A stretch of DNA of 64,000 nucleotides from Triatoma infestans (GCA_011037195.1 JAAEAF010002542.1:17226-81225); one strand, 5' to 3'; shown: positions 33,170 to 44,700, counted from the first letter of the stretch. A program made the numbers and translations. The notes: generated by a model not told the origin, from the sequence alone.

Positions 33170-34043
33170 TTTTTAATTTATTTATTAAGAAATTTACACC
33201 AGCACTATTGGGTGGAGAAAGCACTATTGAGTGGAGAAACTACCCAGTGGTAGTACTCCTAATCAATAGTTCACTCACTGTCACTAGCACTGGCACTAGA
33301 GAATGTCTCGAGGCCATTGGCGTTTAAGCCGTCTAGGAAGGTTATCTGGTAGGATACGGAATGAAAGGTGACGGGCTAGAGGGTTGGGATGTGAAGATAG
33401 GGTGCTGTAAAATTTTTTATGTCTGAGTTTTATTACTTCTGGTAGGAGAGGGATATTAAGGTCGTTATGGATTGTTCGATTGGAGACATGAAAAGGAGGT
33501 TGACTATTGTTCGCAGGATTTGGGATTGTAAGAATTGGATACGATGGAGGTACGCTTGGTTGAACTCCATTGTTCGAGGCCGTATTTCCAAATTGGTTTA
33601 ATAAGTGATGTGCATAGTTGACGTTTGTTTTCTAGTGAGAGTTTAGATCTGTTGTCTAAGAGTCATTTTAGTTGTCTGTACCGTGTGTTCATTTCTTGTC
33701 TTTTCAGTCGTGTAGTGAGGGTTTCAAGTGAGTATTTTATCGATGTACATCCCAAGGTAGCTGACAACAACAGAGGTTGGCAAAGGAACTTGATTGTAGT
33801 ATATTGGGGGGGGGGGGAGTAATTCCACGTAAGGTGAAGATGACATTGAGGCACTTGTTCTCATTGAGTTTAATCTTCCATTTTTTGAACCAGTTCTCTA
33901 AAGTAGTGAGATGGTTCTGCATATTTCTGTGGGATATTACTGGATCAGGATTTGGGGAAAATATAGCAGTATCGTCTGCATAGGTGGAAAGGATGGTATT
34001 AGGATTAGTTGGGATGTCTGCCGTGTATACCGAATACAGTATA
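33170..34043 (-). mobile_element. 5'-truncated Jockey-type LINE
   Basis: The minus-strand reading begins at 34043 and ends in AATAAATAAATTAAAAAA at the low-coordinate end, bounded by an 11-bp duplication. Length 874 bp. Confidence 0.82.
33300..34043 (-). pseudogene. Jockey RT fragment with YADD box
   Basis: From the truncation point the minus strand reads YSVYTADIPTNPNTI, LSTYADDTAIFSPNPDP (both catalytic Asp), NHLTTLENWFKKWKIKLNEN and NKCLNVIFTLR, the palm and thumb of a Jockey-clade RT. A G/C run at 33807-33820 then shifts the frame (YLGMYIDK appears in another frame), followed by decayed C-terminal coding with several stops. Endonuclease and early RT motifs were never copied. Not functional. 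Confidence 0.82.
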
Positions 34044-34464
34044 TAGGAGTATTTGATTCAATATCATTGGTTTCAATCTTTTTGCCATCATGACTCCCTT
34101 GAGAATGTCCCACAACTCAGTGCTTCCTTCAGGACAACTACATATCTTAGGACTCCAAAATATTATACGAAGAATGCTGTTGCAATTTTTAACTTCACAT
34201 ATTTTGGTCAATTATTTATGATGAAATCCCAACAAGACTGATATTCAATACTGTTTTGATTGTAGCGAAAAATTATTACAATTTTTCAGTTTTTCTAAGT
34301 CATTTGATTTGCATAATCAATAAAGGAAACCAAATGAAATAATTAAAAATAACATGAACTTAAAATGATTCGCACAGTTCAAAAGAGAGAAAAATATACC
34401 TGCAGAGGAGTTGCATAAAAAATTACGTAATTTTATAAAATATTTGATTATTTCTTGAATTATG

Positions 34465-34844
34465 TGTAACGGCAAGAAGCGAGCCAAGCCCGACCAAGAG
34501 AAAACAAACTCTCTCTGGTACTCTCTCACTTAAGCAGGCTAGAGTGGTAAGAGAGAGAGAGCCAAGCCCGACCGAGAGAAAACAAACTCTCTCTGTTACC
34601 CATTCACTTAAGCAGGCTAGAGTGGGGAACCTGTATATAAGCCAGCGAGAGCTCTAGAGATCTATCTATCTATCAGATTCAACCATACATCGCCTCTCGG
34701 GTGTTATCTCACTCCCACCATTTTTATTCTATAAAATCATACAAGTCCAGTGCAGTTTGTGTAAACTTATATTATAACAAGTGTACCCTTCATATCTCGT
34801 CTAATTAATCAATCCTAATTTCTCTTCTCATCAACTCCATTATA
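34465..34844 (+). mobile_element. Solo LTR with 4-bp duplication (reference copy)
   Basis: Flanked by TATG at 34461-34464 and 34845-34848. Starts TGTAACGGCAAG, includes a tandem duplication of 'gagccaagcccgaccgagag', GCTAGAGTGGGGAACCTGTA with TATATAAGCCAG (TATA box), and 'gtccagtgcagtttgtgtaa', ends CTCCATTATA. 380 bp. No retroviral-type genes adjacent, so a solo LTR left by recombination is the simplest reading; BEL/Gypsy assignment is not possible. Confidence 0.75.
34610..34645 (+). promoter_or_regulatory. LTR core promoter (TATA box)
   Basis: CTGTATATAAGCCAG follows a conserved GCTAGAGTGGGGAAC block. The same pair occurs at 58880-58905 and, on the minus strand, in 21218-21509. Transcription start would be about 25-30 nt downstream. 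Confidence 0.5.
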
Positions 34845-34848
34845 TATG

Positions 34849-35784
34849 TTAGGATAATGAAGTTTAGACACTGTCCTTTCTCAAGCAAGTGCTCGAGTAC
34901 TTGCTGTGGTTTTACATTTAATTCGAAAGCTTCCCACAAAGCCTCATCAATGCCACATGATGGCCTGCCATTCTGAAGCTGACATCAATAAATGAAAATT
35001 TTATAGATTCCACCTAAAATATTATAATGTTTGTAATAATTATAACACAAAGTTTCAATGTGCTAATTATTAAAAAATGAACTAAATTTACCCAGATAAA
35101 TATACGCGAAACAAACTAGTAACATTGTACTTTAACCTTGATTATTTAGTAAATATAGAAAAACATTATCGCTCACTTTGTACATAGTATTTCAGAAAGT
35201 CAAAGTCTAAATTATAATTTATTTTTAACTTGTGCATTGATAAATCCATAAAAAAAAAAATATAAATTAATTAATATATCACAGAAATCAATTAAATTTT
35301 TATTGATTAAACATATTTTCTTTTTGCCTTGACGCACTTTTCATGTAAATAAACTAGCTAATGTAATCGCTCCGTTGACTCCATTGAAATTATAAAATAT
35401 AATTACTTAACCTTGGGAATACCATTAAACCGACATTAAATCAGCATATTCCTTGAGTTTTTCTATTTTTCAACATTTATAATATATTTTATTCGCCTTT
35501 TTATTATTATTATTTAAAAATAGAATATTATTTGTTGCTAAATTTAATTTAACTTGCAGTTTTTCAACTATTCCTACTTTGTAATATCGGAAACTACACA
35601 ATATGTATATGAGAATAACTGAAGGCTATTCCGTCGTCTTGAATAACAAAAGAGTAAATTTTGATTAGTATTCAAAATAAAAATTTCATGAGGTACTTTG
35701 TCAATTGAATCATTCGATTTTTCTTAACTCATAATGACGGTTCAAACGCTACAATAGATGAACCTCCCAAAAAAGTTGAATATG
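34849..35784. other. AT-rich intergenic stretch
   Basis: Nothing recognised. Confidence 0.4.
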
Positions 35785-36055
35785 TGGATGAGTCTACAAT
35801 GCTGGATAACATCTGGATATTTTATCGGTCAATAGCATGCATATTTCTTTTATACCTGACCGGCTTCGAATTTTCATCCATTGTCAGAATAATTGTATCA
35901 AGTTTGTGCAGAAAGTTCAGTATTGAGTGTAACAAAAATATTGCCGTTGAAGTGAACGAATCTCTGCATGAAATTGATATATTTACTCTGACGATGGATG
36001 GACATCCAAAAACCGGTCAGGAATAAAAGAAATATGCTTGCTATGACGGATAAAA
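35785..36055. repeat. Foldback family G3, copy 1
   Basis: Left arm 'catgcatatttcttttatac', 'ctgaccggcttcgaattttc', 'atccattgtcagaataattg'; the right arm is the complement ('ctgacgatggatggacatcc', 'aaaaccggtcaggaataaaa'). Same layout as G1 but different arm sequence; carries the degenerate ribozyme-like core. Confidence 0.7.
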
Positions 36056-37395
36056 TACCAGACAAAAAAAAAAAAAAAATGATTAACAAAAAAAATCTGG
36101 TATAAAACCATGAAGGATTTACTGCAATTTTCCGTTCTGATTGATAAATTTTGCACTTAAATGTCTGAATTTTTAATTAAATGTTTAGTTCCCATAACAC
36201 TCACCAGGTGAAGACGCCAAGGCGTCATGACTTGTGTGGATGTTTTAGCTTCCTCCGTAAACTTCCCGTAAGTTTATTTTGCCAGAAAAATGTTTTAAAT
36301 AAGTGTAATAGGTTTATGTATGTGGAACATATTTATGTTATCCAAGTGTTTTAGTAAAAAAACTGTATAACCATTTTCGAGAAAGATACAACAATCTGAA
36401 ATATCAATTTTGATAATGCCCACTTCCGTTAAATGAAATATCTTTCAAACTTGAACAGATTTAATGCTTTTCTGAATCATTAAGGTTCAGGAGAACCACA
36501 CAGTATTTTGAATAGATTATAAAAACCACATAATTTTTTTTTTTTTTTTTTGGCATTGGCTTTCGCCATATAGCCAGCACCGTCAATGTGTGATTCTTTG
36601 TTTATTACCTTCTAATAAAATTTAATCTCTTACTAAAAGTTTGTACGTCTTGCTTAAATTAAAGCGTCTATTCCTTATCCTATCCAACACATTCATACTA
36701 TACACGCTTACGATGCCGGGATGCCAATCCTGGCTCAGCCCGCCCACCAATAGCATTGGCTCCCATTTATGTACAATATTTACATTATGTACATTGTGCA
36801 GAAAGACGAAGAAAGTTTACATTAACAACTATATAGATAAGATGTGGCCGAAATATACCATTTCCTATACAAACAAAATATTTTGTCATAAGGTTCATAA
36901 ATCACGGTTTCGTTACTTAGAGTATTGTTTATTTCCGCCGAAGAATTGATCTTGTTTATTTCATGGATGGAATTTAATTGTATTCCATTTAAGGTTCATG
37001 AATAAAATGTTATTCATATAAAACAAGATGATGATGATATTTACCCAACTTTGATAAAGTTCCTTAAAACAGCCATGAAACCAACTTGTTTCTTTCTTTT
37101 TCGTGAATTCCAGTTACGTCATGATATCTTTTCTTTTTTTTTAATATTATACCTGCTGCTCATTTACATAAATACTGCGATAAAATTGTATAGACTGAAT
37201 GATGGTATTTATTGATATTTAATCTAAAATTCAGGCTATATCTTAAAAAATACCGATCATAGAAGTTTTATTATATATTTATTGAATTTACTTAGTATCT
37301 GTCCCAGGTATTTATTTCTGATACAAATATTTATCTGACTGATTTATGGAAAACCTAACTGAAGCCAATATGTTCCGAATATTGATCACAGAAAA
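36056..37395. other. Intergenic stretch
   Basis: A run at 36064-36079 and T run at 36535-36551. 36340-36450 may be a minus HINE-like relic (CACTTCCGTT). The frame at 36641-36949 has no motif. Confidence 0.35.
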
Positions 37396-37652
37396 TTCCT
37401 ATGGCGTAACAGCCCATGAAGGGCCAAGGCTTGCCAGACGGTGATGTGAATAGGGAGGGGGTCGTGTGGTAAGCACGCTGCAGTTCCCACGCCGTTTAGT
37501 TCCGGCCTTCGCTATCTAGGGCGCTACTAACTGTAGCTTCCCACTTTTCATCACGATGCTTGGTCAGCACCGACTTTGCTTTCACGGGAATCGAACTCTG
37601 AATTCTCGCACAAAAAGCGAGTGCGCTAGCCAGTAGACTAACGCTTGAGGAC
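37396..37652 (-). mobile_element. SINE family B (tRNA-derived), copy 1
   Basis: Minus strand: A box like TAGTCTACTGGCTAGCGCAC, B box AGTTCGATTCCCG, body 'aagtgggaagctacagttag', end 'ggcccttcatgggctgttac'. Four copies in the window, all minus. Confidence 0.8.
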
Positions 37653-37754
37653 AAATATTGATCACTATTGATCAAATATTGATTTTACTTTTCTACCAAT
37701 CGGCATACTGTACCTCGTATTATAAAGCGGCAAGATTCTAAATAGTACCGAAAT

Positions 37755-38243
37755 GATAATATATCCCTGATAAATAGCCTGGTACAAACTATACTACTAT
37801 ATGCCGCTGAGACTTGAATAAGCCTTGGACCTTGAATAAGGCTTTAAGAAAAAAAAACTTATAGTCACCGAGATGGATTACTGGAGAAGGGTAGCACGAA
37901 TATCAAGGCTTGAAGGAGTAAGAATCGAAGAAATAAGAAAGAAAATGAACGATTCAAAAAAATGTACTACAGAAAGTGGAGGAACACAGACTTGGATGGT
38001 ATGGTAATATAAAAAGAATGGAAGATGGAATAATGGCTAAAAAGATCCTAGACTGGAAAGCCGAGGGAAGAAAAAGAAGGGGCAGACCCAGGGAAAAGTG
38101 GGATAGATGGCGTCCGAGAAAGCCTCCACGGTTACGGACTGAGAGAAGAGGAGATCCGGTATAGATCGAGTTGGAGGTTGAAATTAAAAGGAATATATAG
38201 TTGAGGAAAGACCTCAGCATTGAGGAACACCTTATAAAAAAAA
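37755..38243 (+). pseudogene. RTE/L1-like LINE ORF2 C-terminus
   Basis: Plus-strand pieces: QTILLYAAETW-like end of RT (ILLYAAET), then TEMDYWRRVARISRLEGVRI and EEIRKKMN, a frameshift, VLQKVEEHRLGWYGNIKRME, KKILDWKAEGRKRRGRPREK, another shift, IDGVRESLHGYGLREEEIRY and RSSWRLKLKGIYS-stop. The WxGHxxRM...GRRxRGRPRKxWxDxV pattern is the standard C-terminus of RTE/R4-like LINE proteins. Ends in an A run at 38237-38248. A second truncated copy is at 53818-54062. Confidence 0.78.
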
Positions 38244-38248
38244 AAAAA

Positions 38249-38934
38249 CTTTTCTGCCAGCACAATCCAGATTAGTTTTATTGTTTGCGAAATAAAGCAA
38301 AACTAACATCTTGATAGAAAACACCTGACATTATTTTGGTCTTGTTTACAATATTTAGCTAGAAGATTCATTAACGTCAAAAAACATTGCTCTCAACGAA
38401 ATACGGCAAACATTTATGTAATTGTCAGTAGACACTTTTGTTCTATTGAAATGCAATTACTCATAGAAATAATTAGAATATAATGCGGATAAATTAGAAT
38501 ATCGTAGTGAAATTGAAGACTAACATAAATACAATTTAAGAGATAGCATGACGGAAAATATATACTTCTTATCACTTTCACAACAGCGATACCGATATCA
38601 TACTTTTTTTACTCTAACAAAGGATAGCCTATTGATAATATGTATTGCGCATCAAAACATCTTTTACAATAAGAAAGAAGCTTCGCCAAATCTCCTAAAA
38701 TATTTTTGTATAAATACGGGCTCAAATTTAAGTCGAAATCAGTCTTTACAAGCCTTAATATAGTTTTCAAATGAGATAGCAAACTCTATAAAAAAAATCT
38801 ACACCGATTTAATAACTAAGAGAGTTAGTAAGTCTTAAAACAGTCTTCTAGAGATCGTACAGATAGTTTTTAACGAGACTAATACCAGTCTGTATACAGT
38901 CATGAGATCACTAAGTAGAAGAATTAACGAATCA
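38249..38934. other. AT-rich intergenic stretch
   Basis: Nothing recognised. Confidence 0.4.
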
Positions 38935-39140
38935 GAGGTTATCGACCGGTTTCGGGCGTTGTTCGCCCATCTTCAGGATGCGTTTGTCAAACAGTATGAT
39001 AACACAGAATTGCACAGAGCAAAAGTCAATTTACATACTCTAAAACACACAGTTTACACACTCAAAAAGAACCAGGCTATTACGGAAAATGTCTCTGATA
39101 TTTTTTTCAGCTCTGCGGAACCAACCACAACAAGAATTAA
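38935..39140. repeat. Foldback G1 copy 4 (shortened)
   Basis: Left arm 'gttatcgaccggtttcggg' to 'gcacagagcaaaagtcaatt'; the right side retains only the distal block 'aaccaggctattacggaaaa', 'gctctgcggaaccaaccac'. The right-arm ribozyme-like core is deleted. Confidence 0.65.
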
Positions 39141-39424
39141 CAAAGTTTTGAATACAACAATCTCTTACAAGTTACCCAGTCAACAGTATCAAGAAGTTAT
39201 CTCCTACCAAAGATCACTCCTTGTCTCTTGCTATCTCTATCTCTAGTGTTTACTTATAATTCTCCTTACTAAGCAAAAAAAAATGAAAATATATACATTA
39301 TGAGTAAGAATGTCATTAATGAGTCATTCTTTCTTTAATTATATCATCATTTCATCCATTACAGTAGTCATCGCCGCATAACGGTTATGTCCGGTGTTAT
39401 TTTTATTATTTTTTCTAAATGATA

Positions 39425-39625
39425 ACCTCCTTCATTTTGTTGTCATCGACCGTATTGTATTCGCCCATCTTCAGGATATCGTCTTGATAAACAATGAGAT
39501 ATCACTGACTTGCCCAGAGCAAAATCAAAAAAGTATGACACACACTGTTTGTCACACACATCCTGAACATTGGCGTGTGTCGAAAACCGGTCGAAGACTA
39601 GAAAATCAAACCGGCTGACATGGAA
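39425..39625. repeat. Foldback G1 copy 5 (diverged)
   Basis: Left 'cattttgttgtcatcgaccg', 'gcccatcttcaggatatcg'; right 'cacatcctgaacattggcgt', 'gaaaaccggtcgaagactag'. Short arms, partly decayed. Confidence 0.6.
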
Positions 39626-40587
39626 GGTATTTTGGAAATAAAACAATATATTTTACAAAATAATTACATTATATTTTCTCTTTTTTTAAAAAAAAAAATA
39701 ATAAGAAAACTTTTAAAATTACATTTTATTTGTTTTTCTCGTAATAAAAAAACACAGTAAAAATAGAGGTAACTAATTACCTATTCTTTGTTAATGACAT
39801 GAATAATTAATAGTTTTCTAAGCCTATATGACATGAACAATTTTCATTTATAATTGGCCAAAACCTTGACCGTACTGTAAATTGTAACAGTGGAAATGTT
39901 AAAATATTTGTCCTTGGTAAAGGTCATATCATTTTCATTTAAATTGCGTAATTCCATAATAATTTAGGTACTATGAACGTAGGATATGTAAACAAACGGA
40001 ATGATAATAGAATAAATAGAACAACAATAGAAATTTAATACGTAATAAAGTAATAAACACAGCCTTGATTTCTTAGGATTTTTTCTTCTTAAGATGTTTC
40101 CTTCAATAAACCATTTTTGACGATTGATAGTAAAGTATTAATTTTGCCTCAGTACAAGAAGAACGAGTGGGTACAAAACAAAGTGCTTTTGGTTTATCCA
40201 ATAAAAAATATTACTACCTTCAAGACCGCACCTTACTAGACTAGTGTCCCATATCAACATGTGTGGTATTATTATTACTAGCAATCGAATGTGTAAATGG
40301 AATGATTACTTATGTATGGGAACAAGTAGCCAAATAGTTTGCAGTTGAACTTGAATTATGTTTAAAAAAATATTGAGTTACAATAATAATAATTGTTTAA
40401 ATACTAGATTATACTAGATCCTTTACAAAGGGCTCTTTTTGTAGTATAACCTGAAGTTTTAAAAGTTTCATTCGTTAAAATGGCTTAACTTTTCTCAGGA
40501 AGTTACTAATATAATTTTTTCTTTAAGAATTACTTCCTGTTACTTTTCTATTAAAAAAAAAAAAAAAAAAATATATTAAAAAAAAAA
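39626..40587. other. AT-rich intergenic stretch
   Basis: A run 40552-40571; nothing else recognised. Confidence 0.4.
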
Positions 40588-40785
40588 CAATGGCGCAACA
40601 GTCCATGAAGGGCCAACCAAGGCTTGCCAAGTCGGCTTTGTATTGGAGATGTGGTAAGCAAGCCACAGTTCCCTCACCGTTTAGTTCTGACCTTCACTAC
40701 CTAGGTGCGCTACCCACTGTAGCTTCCCACTTTTTCTTACGATGCTGGTCGGTCAACATCGACTTTACCACTACGGGAATTAAAA
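40588..40785 (-). mobile_element. SINE family B, copy 2 (head-truncated)
   Basis: Contains the body and tail ('ggcgcaacagtccatgaagg', 'gctacccactgtagcttccc') but stops at the B-box side ('cactacgggaatt'); the tRNA-like A box is missing. Confidence 0.7.
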
Positions 40786-41644
40786 TAAACAGATTTTTAT
40801 GCCCGAATATATTCTTATATGAAACAGTAAATGTATGTTTTGGTACGCTAACATTACTATCCTCCCCCCCCACACAAAATTAATTTCTATTGTTGATCAA
40901 GACAATAATGATTTTTTTCCTCTAAAACTGAACCATAATGTTATTTTCACAGCGTTTGGTAGCAATTTGTAAGTAGTACACTACGTTACTTACTAGTAAG
41001 TTTAACAATATGTTTCCAATATCCGCTATTATTCATTAAAACCAACTTAGACATAAATTTAGCATGATTTTTTGGGTAAATATTTACAAAAGAAATCAGT
41101 AAAAAAGAGCAACACATCCTTAATAGTCCTAATTATGCAATTTTATTTTATAAATTTAACCTCCATGAAACCTGGAACTATTATACAACTGGTGAAATAA
41201 AATATAGACAGAATGAAAATTACACTGTTAAGATACGACAGTCTTATCTCCTCTCTCTACAGTTACCTCAAAAGTTAGTGACTTAATGAAAACAAAAAAA
41301 GGCTGGAAATCTATAAATAATCACAATTACTTCTAAATAATATCTTATTAAATAAATTATCTCATATATGTTTACGTCAAAGGAAGTAAAAACGTTTATA
41401 TACAAGCAAAAGAAGTAATTGATGAAGGCCATCTATTGCAACTTAAAGACAACTTACAAAACCTAGCCTTTATAAAAAATTAAATTTTAAAAGTTTTTAT
41501 TAATTTTTATTATTTATTTATTTTATCCTTTTTATTTGATAAAAGTGTTATGCTTCTTTCGCTGATCAGTATGCTGTTTACATAAGCAATACAATAATGT
41601 TGTACAGATCTACTTCCCTATAACTTCATGTTTTATTTATTTTA
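40786..41644. other. AT-rich intergenic stretch
   Basis: Nothing recognised. Confidence 0.4.
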
Positions 41645-42499
41645 CTAGCTAAACCGGGCCACGCTTAGCTGTGGCTCAGTCTGATTTTAATTATTAGGGA
41701 AATAAATAGATCTATGATACTTAAGATACATAGATTCAGCAAGAAAACACATGATTCAATTTAATACCCTACTTTGCGTTGCTGTGAACTGAAAGGAAAG
41801 AAAGAAAAAATGTTTTTAACTGAAAGAATGTTTTTAAGAGCTGAATGCGCTGTTCTACCTCCTTCCATCAACGTAGCAGCATTACCTGAAGAAGCAAGTG
41901 CTAACGCAATATGGCCATTTGAACGGATTTTAGCCAGGATTAAGGAAATTAAGAATGTTTTTTCCAGTTCCACCTGGAGCGTCCAAAAAATAAATCCACC
42001 GGATTGGTTGGTCTCAGCTTGTATGATGGTATCAAATGCTATCTTTTGTTCTTGAAGGAGTTTCAGTATATTTTCTTGGACGAATAGCTGTAAGTCATTT
42101 CTGTATGATTGCTGTCTGAGCAGTTCTCTCTCGAAAGTTGCATTGATCGACCTATTCGGTAATGTTACTGTCAAAAGTGCCAACAACTTGCCACACATTT
42201 CAAGACAAAGATCCTCAATGAAGATTAGCGCTTCATTGTATATTTCTTCTGTGAAATCCAAGCCATGATTGCGTATTCTGTGCAGAATATCTTCAGCAGA
42301 GAGCGTCTGTCTATTTCTGCCAAACTCACGAAACGCTCGGAATTCCCCGTTTCCTTGGGGAACTTCGGAAGAAAAAGTATATATAAACACTCTTATATAG
42401 AAATGTAGCGTGGTGTAAAAATTTCAAGTCAATCCATTGACTACTTTTCGAGTTTTGCGGCCACAAACATAACGGATGCTAAATTTTTGTATATATAGA
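41645..42499 (-). mobile_element. Non-autonomous Helitron, copy B (both ends intact)
   Basis: Sense is minus. 5' end TCTATATATACAAAAATTTA at 42499; 3' end has a GCCACAGCTAAGCGTGGC hairpin, then CCGGTTTAGCTAG ending at 41645. Flanked by A and T in sense, the Helitron target. 855 bp. Holds a helicase fragment. Same element as 15687-18039. Confidence 0.9.
41761..42390 (-). pseudogene. Helitron helicase (Pif1-like) fragment, copy B
   Basis: A 209-residue minus frame: EFRAFREFGRNRQTLSAEDI, RNHGLDFTEEIYNEALIFIE, LPNRSINATFERELLRQQ, LQLFVQENILKLLQEQKIAF, NQSGGFIFW, then KTFLISLILAKIRSNGHIAL, ALASSGNAATLMEGGRTAHS. This is the linker and first helicase motifs of Helitron RepHel. The Walker A residues DAPGGTGK are present only in the +1 frame between 41958 and 41990: one T is lost before and one A gained after, so the frame recovers. 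The frame stays open but lacks the ATP-binding loop. The Rep nuclease domain and helicase motifs II-VI are absent. Confidence 0.88.
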
Positions 42500-42639
42500 T
42501 TTTATAATTAACGGTCAAATTGTTTTGGATTATTAACTATTTTACCTGTTAACGGTATAACAAGATTAATTTTTTTTTTTTTATTAGAAAATTTGTTCAC
42601 ACAGTTGTTTGAACATAATTTGCTTTATCTTCTTCATGT

Positions 42640-42965
42640 AATAGGATCTGAAGAGCAGAGAGAAAAATAAAATTGACGACAATCTAGTTACACACAATCT
42701 AGGCTCCAGACTAGGGTGGGAGTTTGTGTGGTATATACAGCCGAGCTAGCCCTACAAAGGAACAGTTTTTACAACAGTTTACGACCAGTCAACAACCAGT
42801 CAGCAACCTTCTGTATATATAACTAATTTACGCTACCTAACTTCTATTATACTTGTAAATAATAGTTGCGGTTTTGTGTTTCTCTTTCATTATACAGTGT
42901 TCAGCATTTATTCTAGTTTATTTTATCTTAAAATCCATTCTCTGTAATTCCCTCCCCCTCTCACA
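42640..42965 (+). mobile_element. LTR-like repeat (subfamily 2)
   Basis: Starts TGTAATAGGATCTGAAGAGC, has CTCCAGACTAGGGTGGGAGT before GTATATACAGCC, and ends near 'ccccctctcacaacca'. Minus-strand relative at 48400-48697. Ends approximate. Confidence 0.5.
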
Positions 42966-43195
42966 ACCATTATACTTCAAAATTTTATAAAATCAAATAG
43001 ATAAATATTTTTGACTATATTATATATAATTTATTATATATGGATAAATTAAAATAAATTCAATTTATTAATATTGATTAATTCTTTAATCTCACTTAAC
43101 TTTATTATAATGACTATATATTTATGACTATAAATCTCTAGATAATAAATTTTCGACAATCAGAGATTGAGAAGATAAGCAACTGGTAGGTTCTT

Positions 43196-43965
43196 TTTAT
43201 CGCAAAAAGACTTGTATATCTTATCAGTACCTCATTGATGGCAAACCATTGGAGAGGACTCGTAACGTTATGGATTTAGGAGTTACTCTGAGTCATGACC
43301 TCTCTTTCACAAAACAGTTTGAATATGTTTGCAGGAAAGCATCGAGAGCGAGCACTGGGTTTTGTATTAAGGCACACTCGTGATCTTAGAGATCCCAAAG
43401 CGGTGCTAACTGTGTACAATGCATACGTCAGAAGCCTTCTTGAGTACGCGTCATTGATTTGGTGTCCTTACACCAAGAAGGATATAGTCAGACTGGAAGC
43501 TATACAAAACCGTTTCATCAGGACTTTTAAAAAAAGGTTACCCAGCGGTGCTACTCATTTATGCTCTTTAGAGTCTAGAAGACGAAATGCTGCGCTTTTA
43601 TTCTTGAAAAAGCTCTTGAATGGCGAAATTGATTGCATGGAGCTACTTGCTGCCATTCCTTTTCATGTGCCACCTCGCTGCTTGCGCAGTACTTCGCATT
43701 TCGTGGTCCCTGCCTTTAAGACTACTGCGCTGTTCAATGCTGACGTCATTTGTAGATTATGCAGGTCGTGGAATGAGTATATTCCTGGTGATGTGGGTTT
43801 TCAAATGGCATCTGGACTTTTTAAGAAAACATTTTTGCATTACATGAAGTGTTAATATGAGCATGTATTTACTTTACTTTTAATTGTATGTATGTAATGA
43901 CTTCAACCATAAGGCTTACGCCGTTTGTTGATAAAATTTAATAAATAAATAAATAAATAAAACCC
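43196..43965 (+). mobile_element. 5'-truncated CR1/Jockey-like LINE with (AATA)n tail
   Basis: Ends in AATAAATAAATAAATAAATA at 43940-43962 after a short 3' region (gcttacgccgtttgttgata). Starts inside ORF2; no clear duplication found. Confidence 0.75.
43220..43855 (+). pseudogene. LINE ORF2 C-terminal region
   Basis: First segment YQYLIDGKPLERTRNVMDLG and LSHDLSFTKQFEYVCRKASR, then a 1-nt insertion near 43350. It continues ALGFVLRHTRDLRDPKAVLT, YNAYVRSLLEYASLIWCPY, KKDIVRLEAIQNRFIRTFKK, a conserved VPPRCLRSTSHFVVP-type block and ends GLFKKTFLHYMKC at 43855. The 'xxLGVxLSxxLSFxxH...YxxLVRSxLEYAxxIWxPY...IExxQxRF' pattern is the RT thumb and C-terminus of non-LTR retrotransposons. 186 residues open after the frameshift. 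Catalytic RT and endonuclease missing. Confidence 0.82.
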
Positions 43966-44061
43966 ATTTATGTTCCTATGTAGGTAAAAAAAAAACATAT
44001 TGTAGTTATTCTAGCGGTTATATGTAAGAACTAAACAGGAAGTAAACATCAAATGACACAG

Positions 44062-44700
44062 TTAAATTTTCTTTAGCGATTTAAACCTAAGAATCTTGTC
44101 GGATGAAAGTGCTGGCCCATTAATAATGGTAGTTCCTACTTGCTTCAAGTAATTATTATTGAAGTCACGCGGTCGAGCATTTTCATGCATTACCACAAAG
44201 TTGTCATCCATAAATGGAGCAAATCGGATCACTGTTTCCAGAAGAACTCCTTCAATGTACCTCAAAACTCCATTCTGTCGTCAATGGACATTGATTCCAC
44301 ACCACACCTTAGCAGACATCTTTGGAAAGACGGTGACTCACGCATGGCACATGGAATAAAGTGTTCTTCTGCTGGGTATAAACAGAATTGGGACTTCTTT
44401 TTGTGGAGAAGCGCCCCCCATTGATCCCCATCGAGTTTCTGGTTTGGAAAAAATAGTCTTTTTGCTCGATGCCTCCCCATCAGTAAAGGATAAATGCGGT
44501 CAGCCTTCCTCTGATAAATTTAGAGCTCACCCGTACATTACAGAGCGTTTGATGTACGTCGCGAACACATTAAATGATGAGACCATAGTCGGTAAGAGCT
44601 ATGTAGCGGTCATATCTAGCCGTCATACTTTTCTTCCAGTGATTCTAAATCGTTGTAGATAATGCATGCACAGCGCCGCAGCATGGGCGAGGACTTGGGT
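44062..44700 (-). pseudogene. Tc1-type transposase catalytic fragment
   Basis: The minus strand reads SQFCLYPAEEH (the DE-RFxL region), RESPSFQRCLLRCGV, then after frame breaks LRYIEGVLLETVIRFAPFMD, DNFVVMHENARPRDFNNNYL, and GPALSS where Tc1 proteins have WPARSPDLNP. The second catalytic Asp (MHDNARPH in active relatives) is Glu here (MHENARPR). The third acidic residue region is decayed. No inverted repeats found. Dead fragment. Confidence 0.7.

Noticed and set aside
36641..36949. Open frame of 102 codons
   Set aside because: No recognisable motif, low-complexity start, AT-rich context.
37954..38265. Minus-strand frame of 103 codons
   Set aside because: Antisense of the RTE-like LINE C-terminus; Ser/Leu-rich as expected of an antisense shadow.
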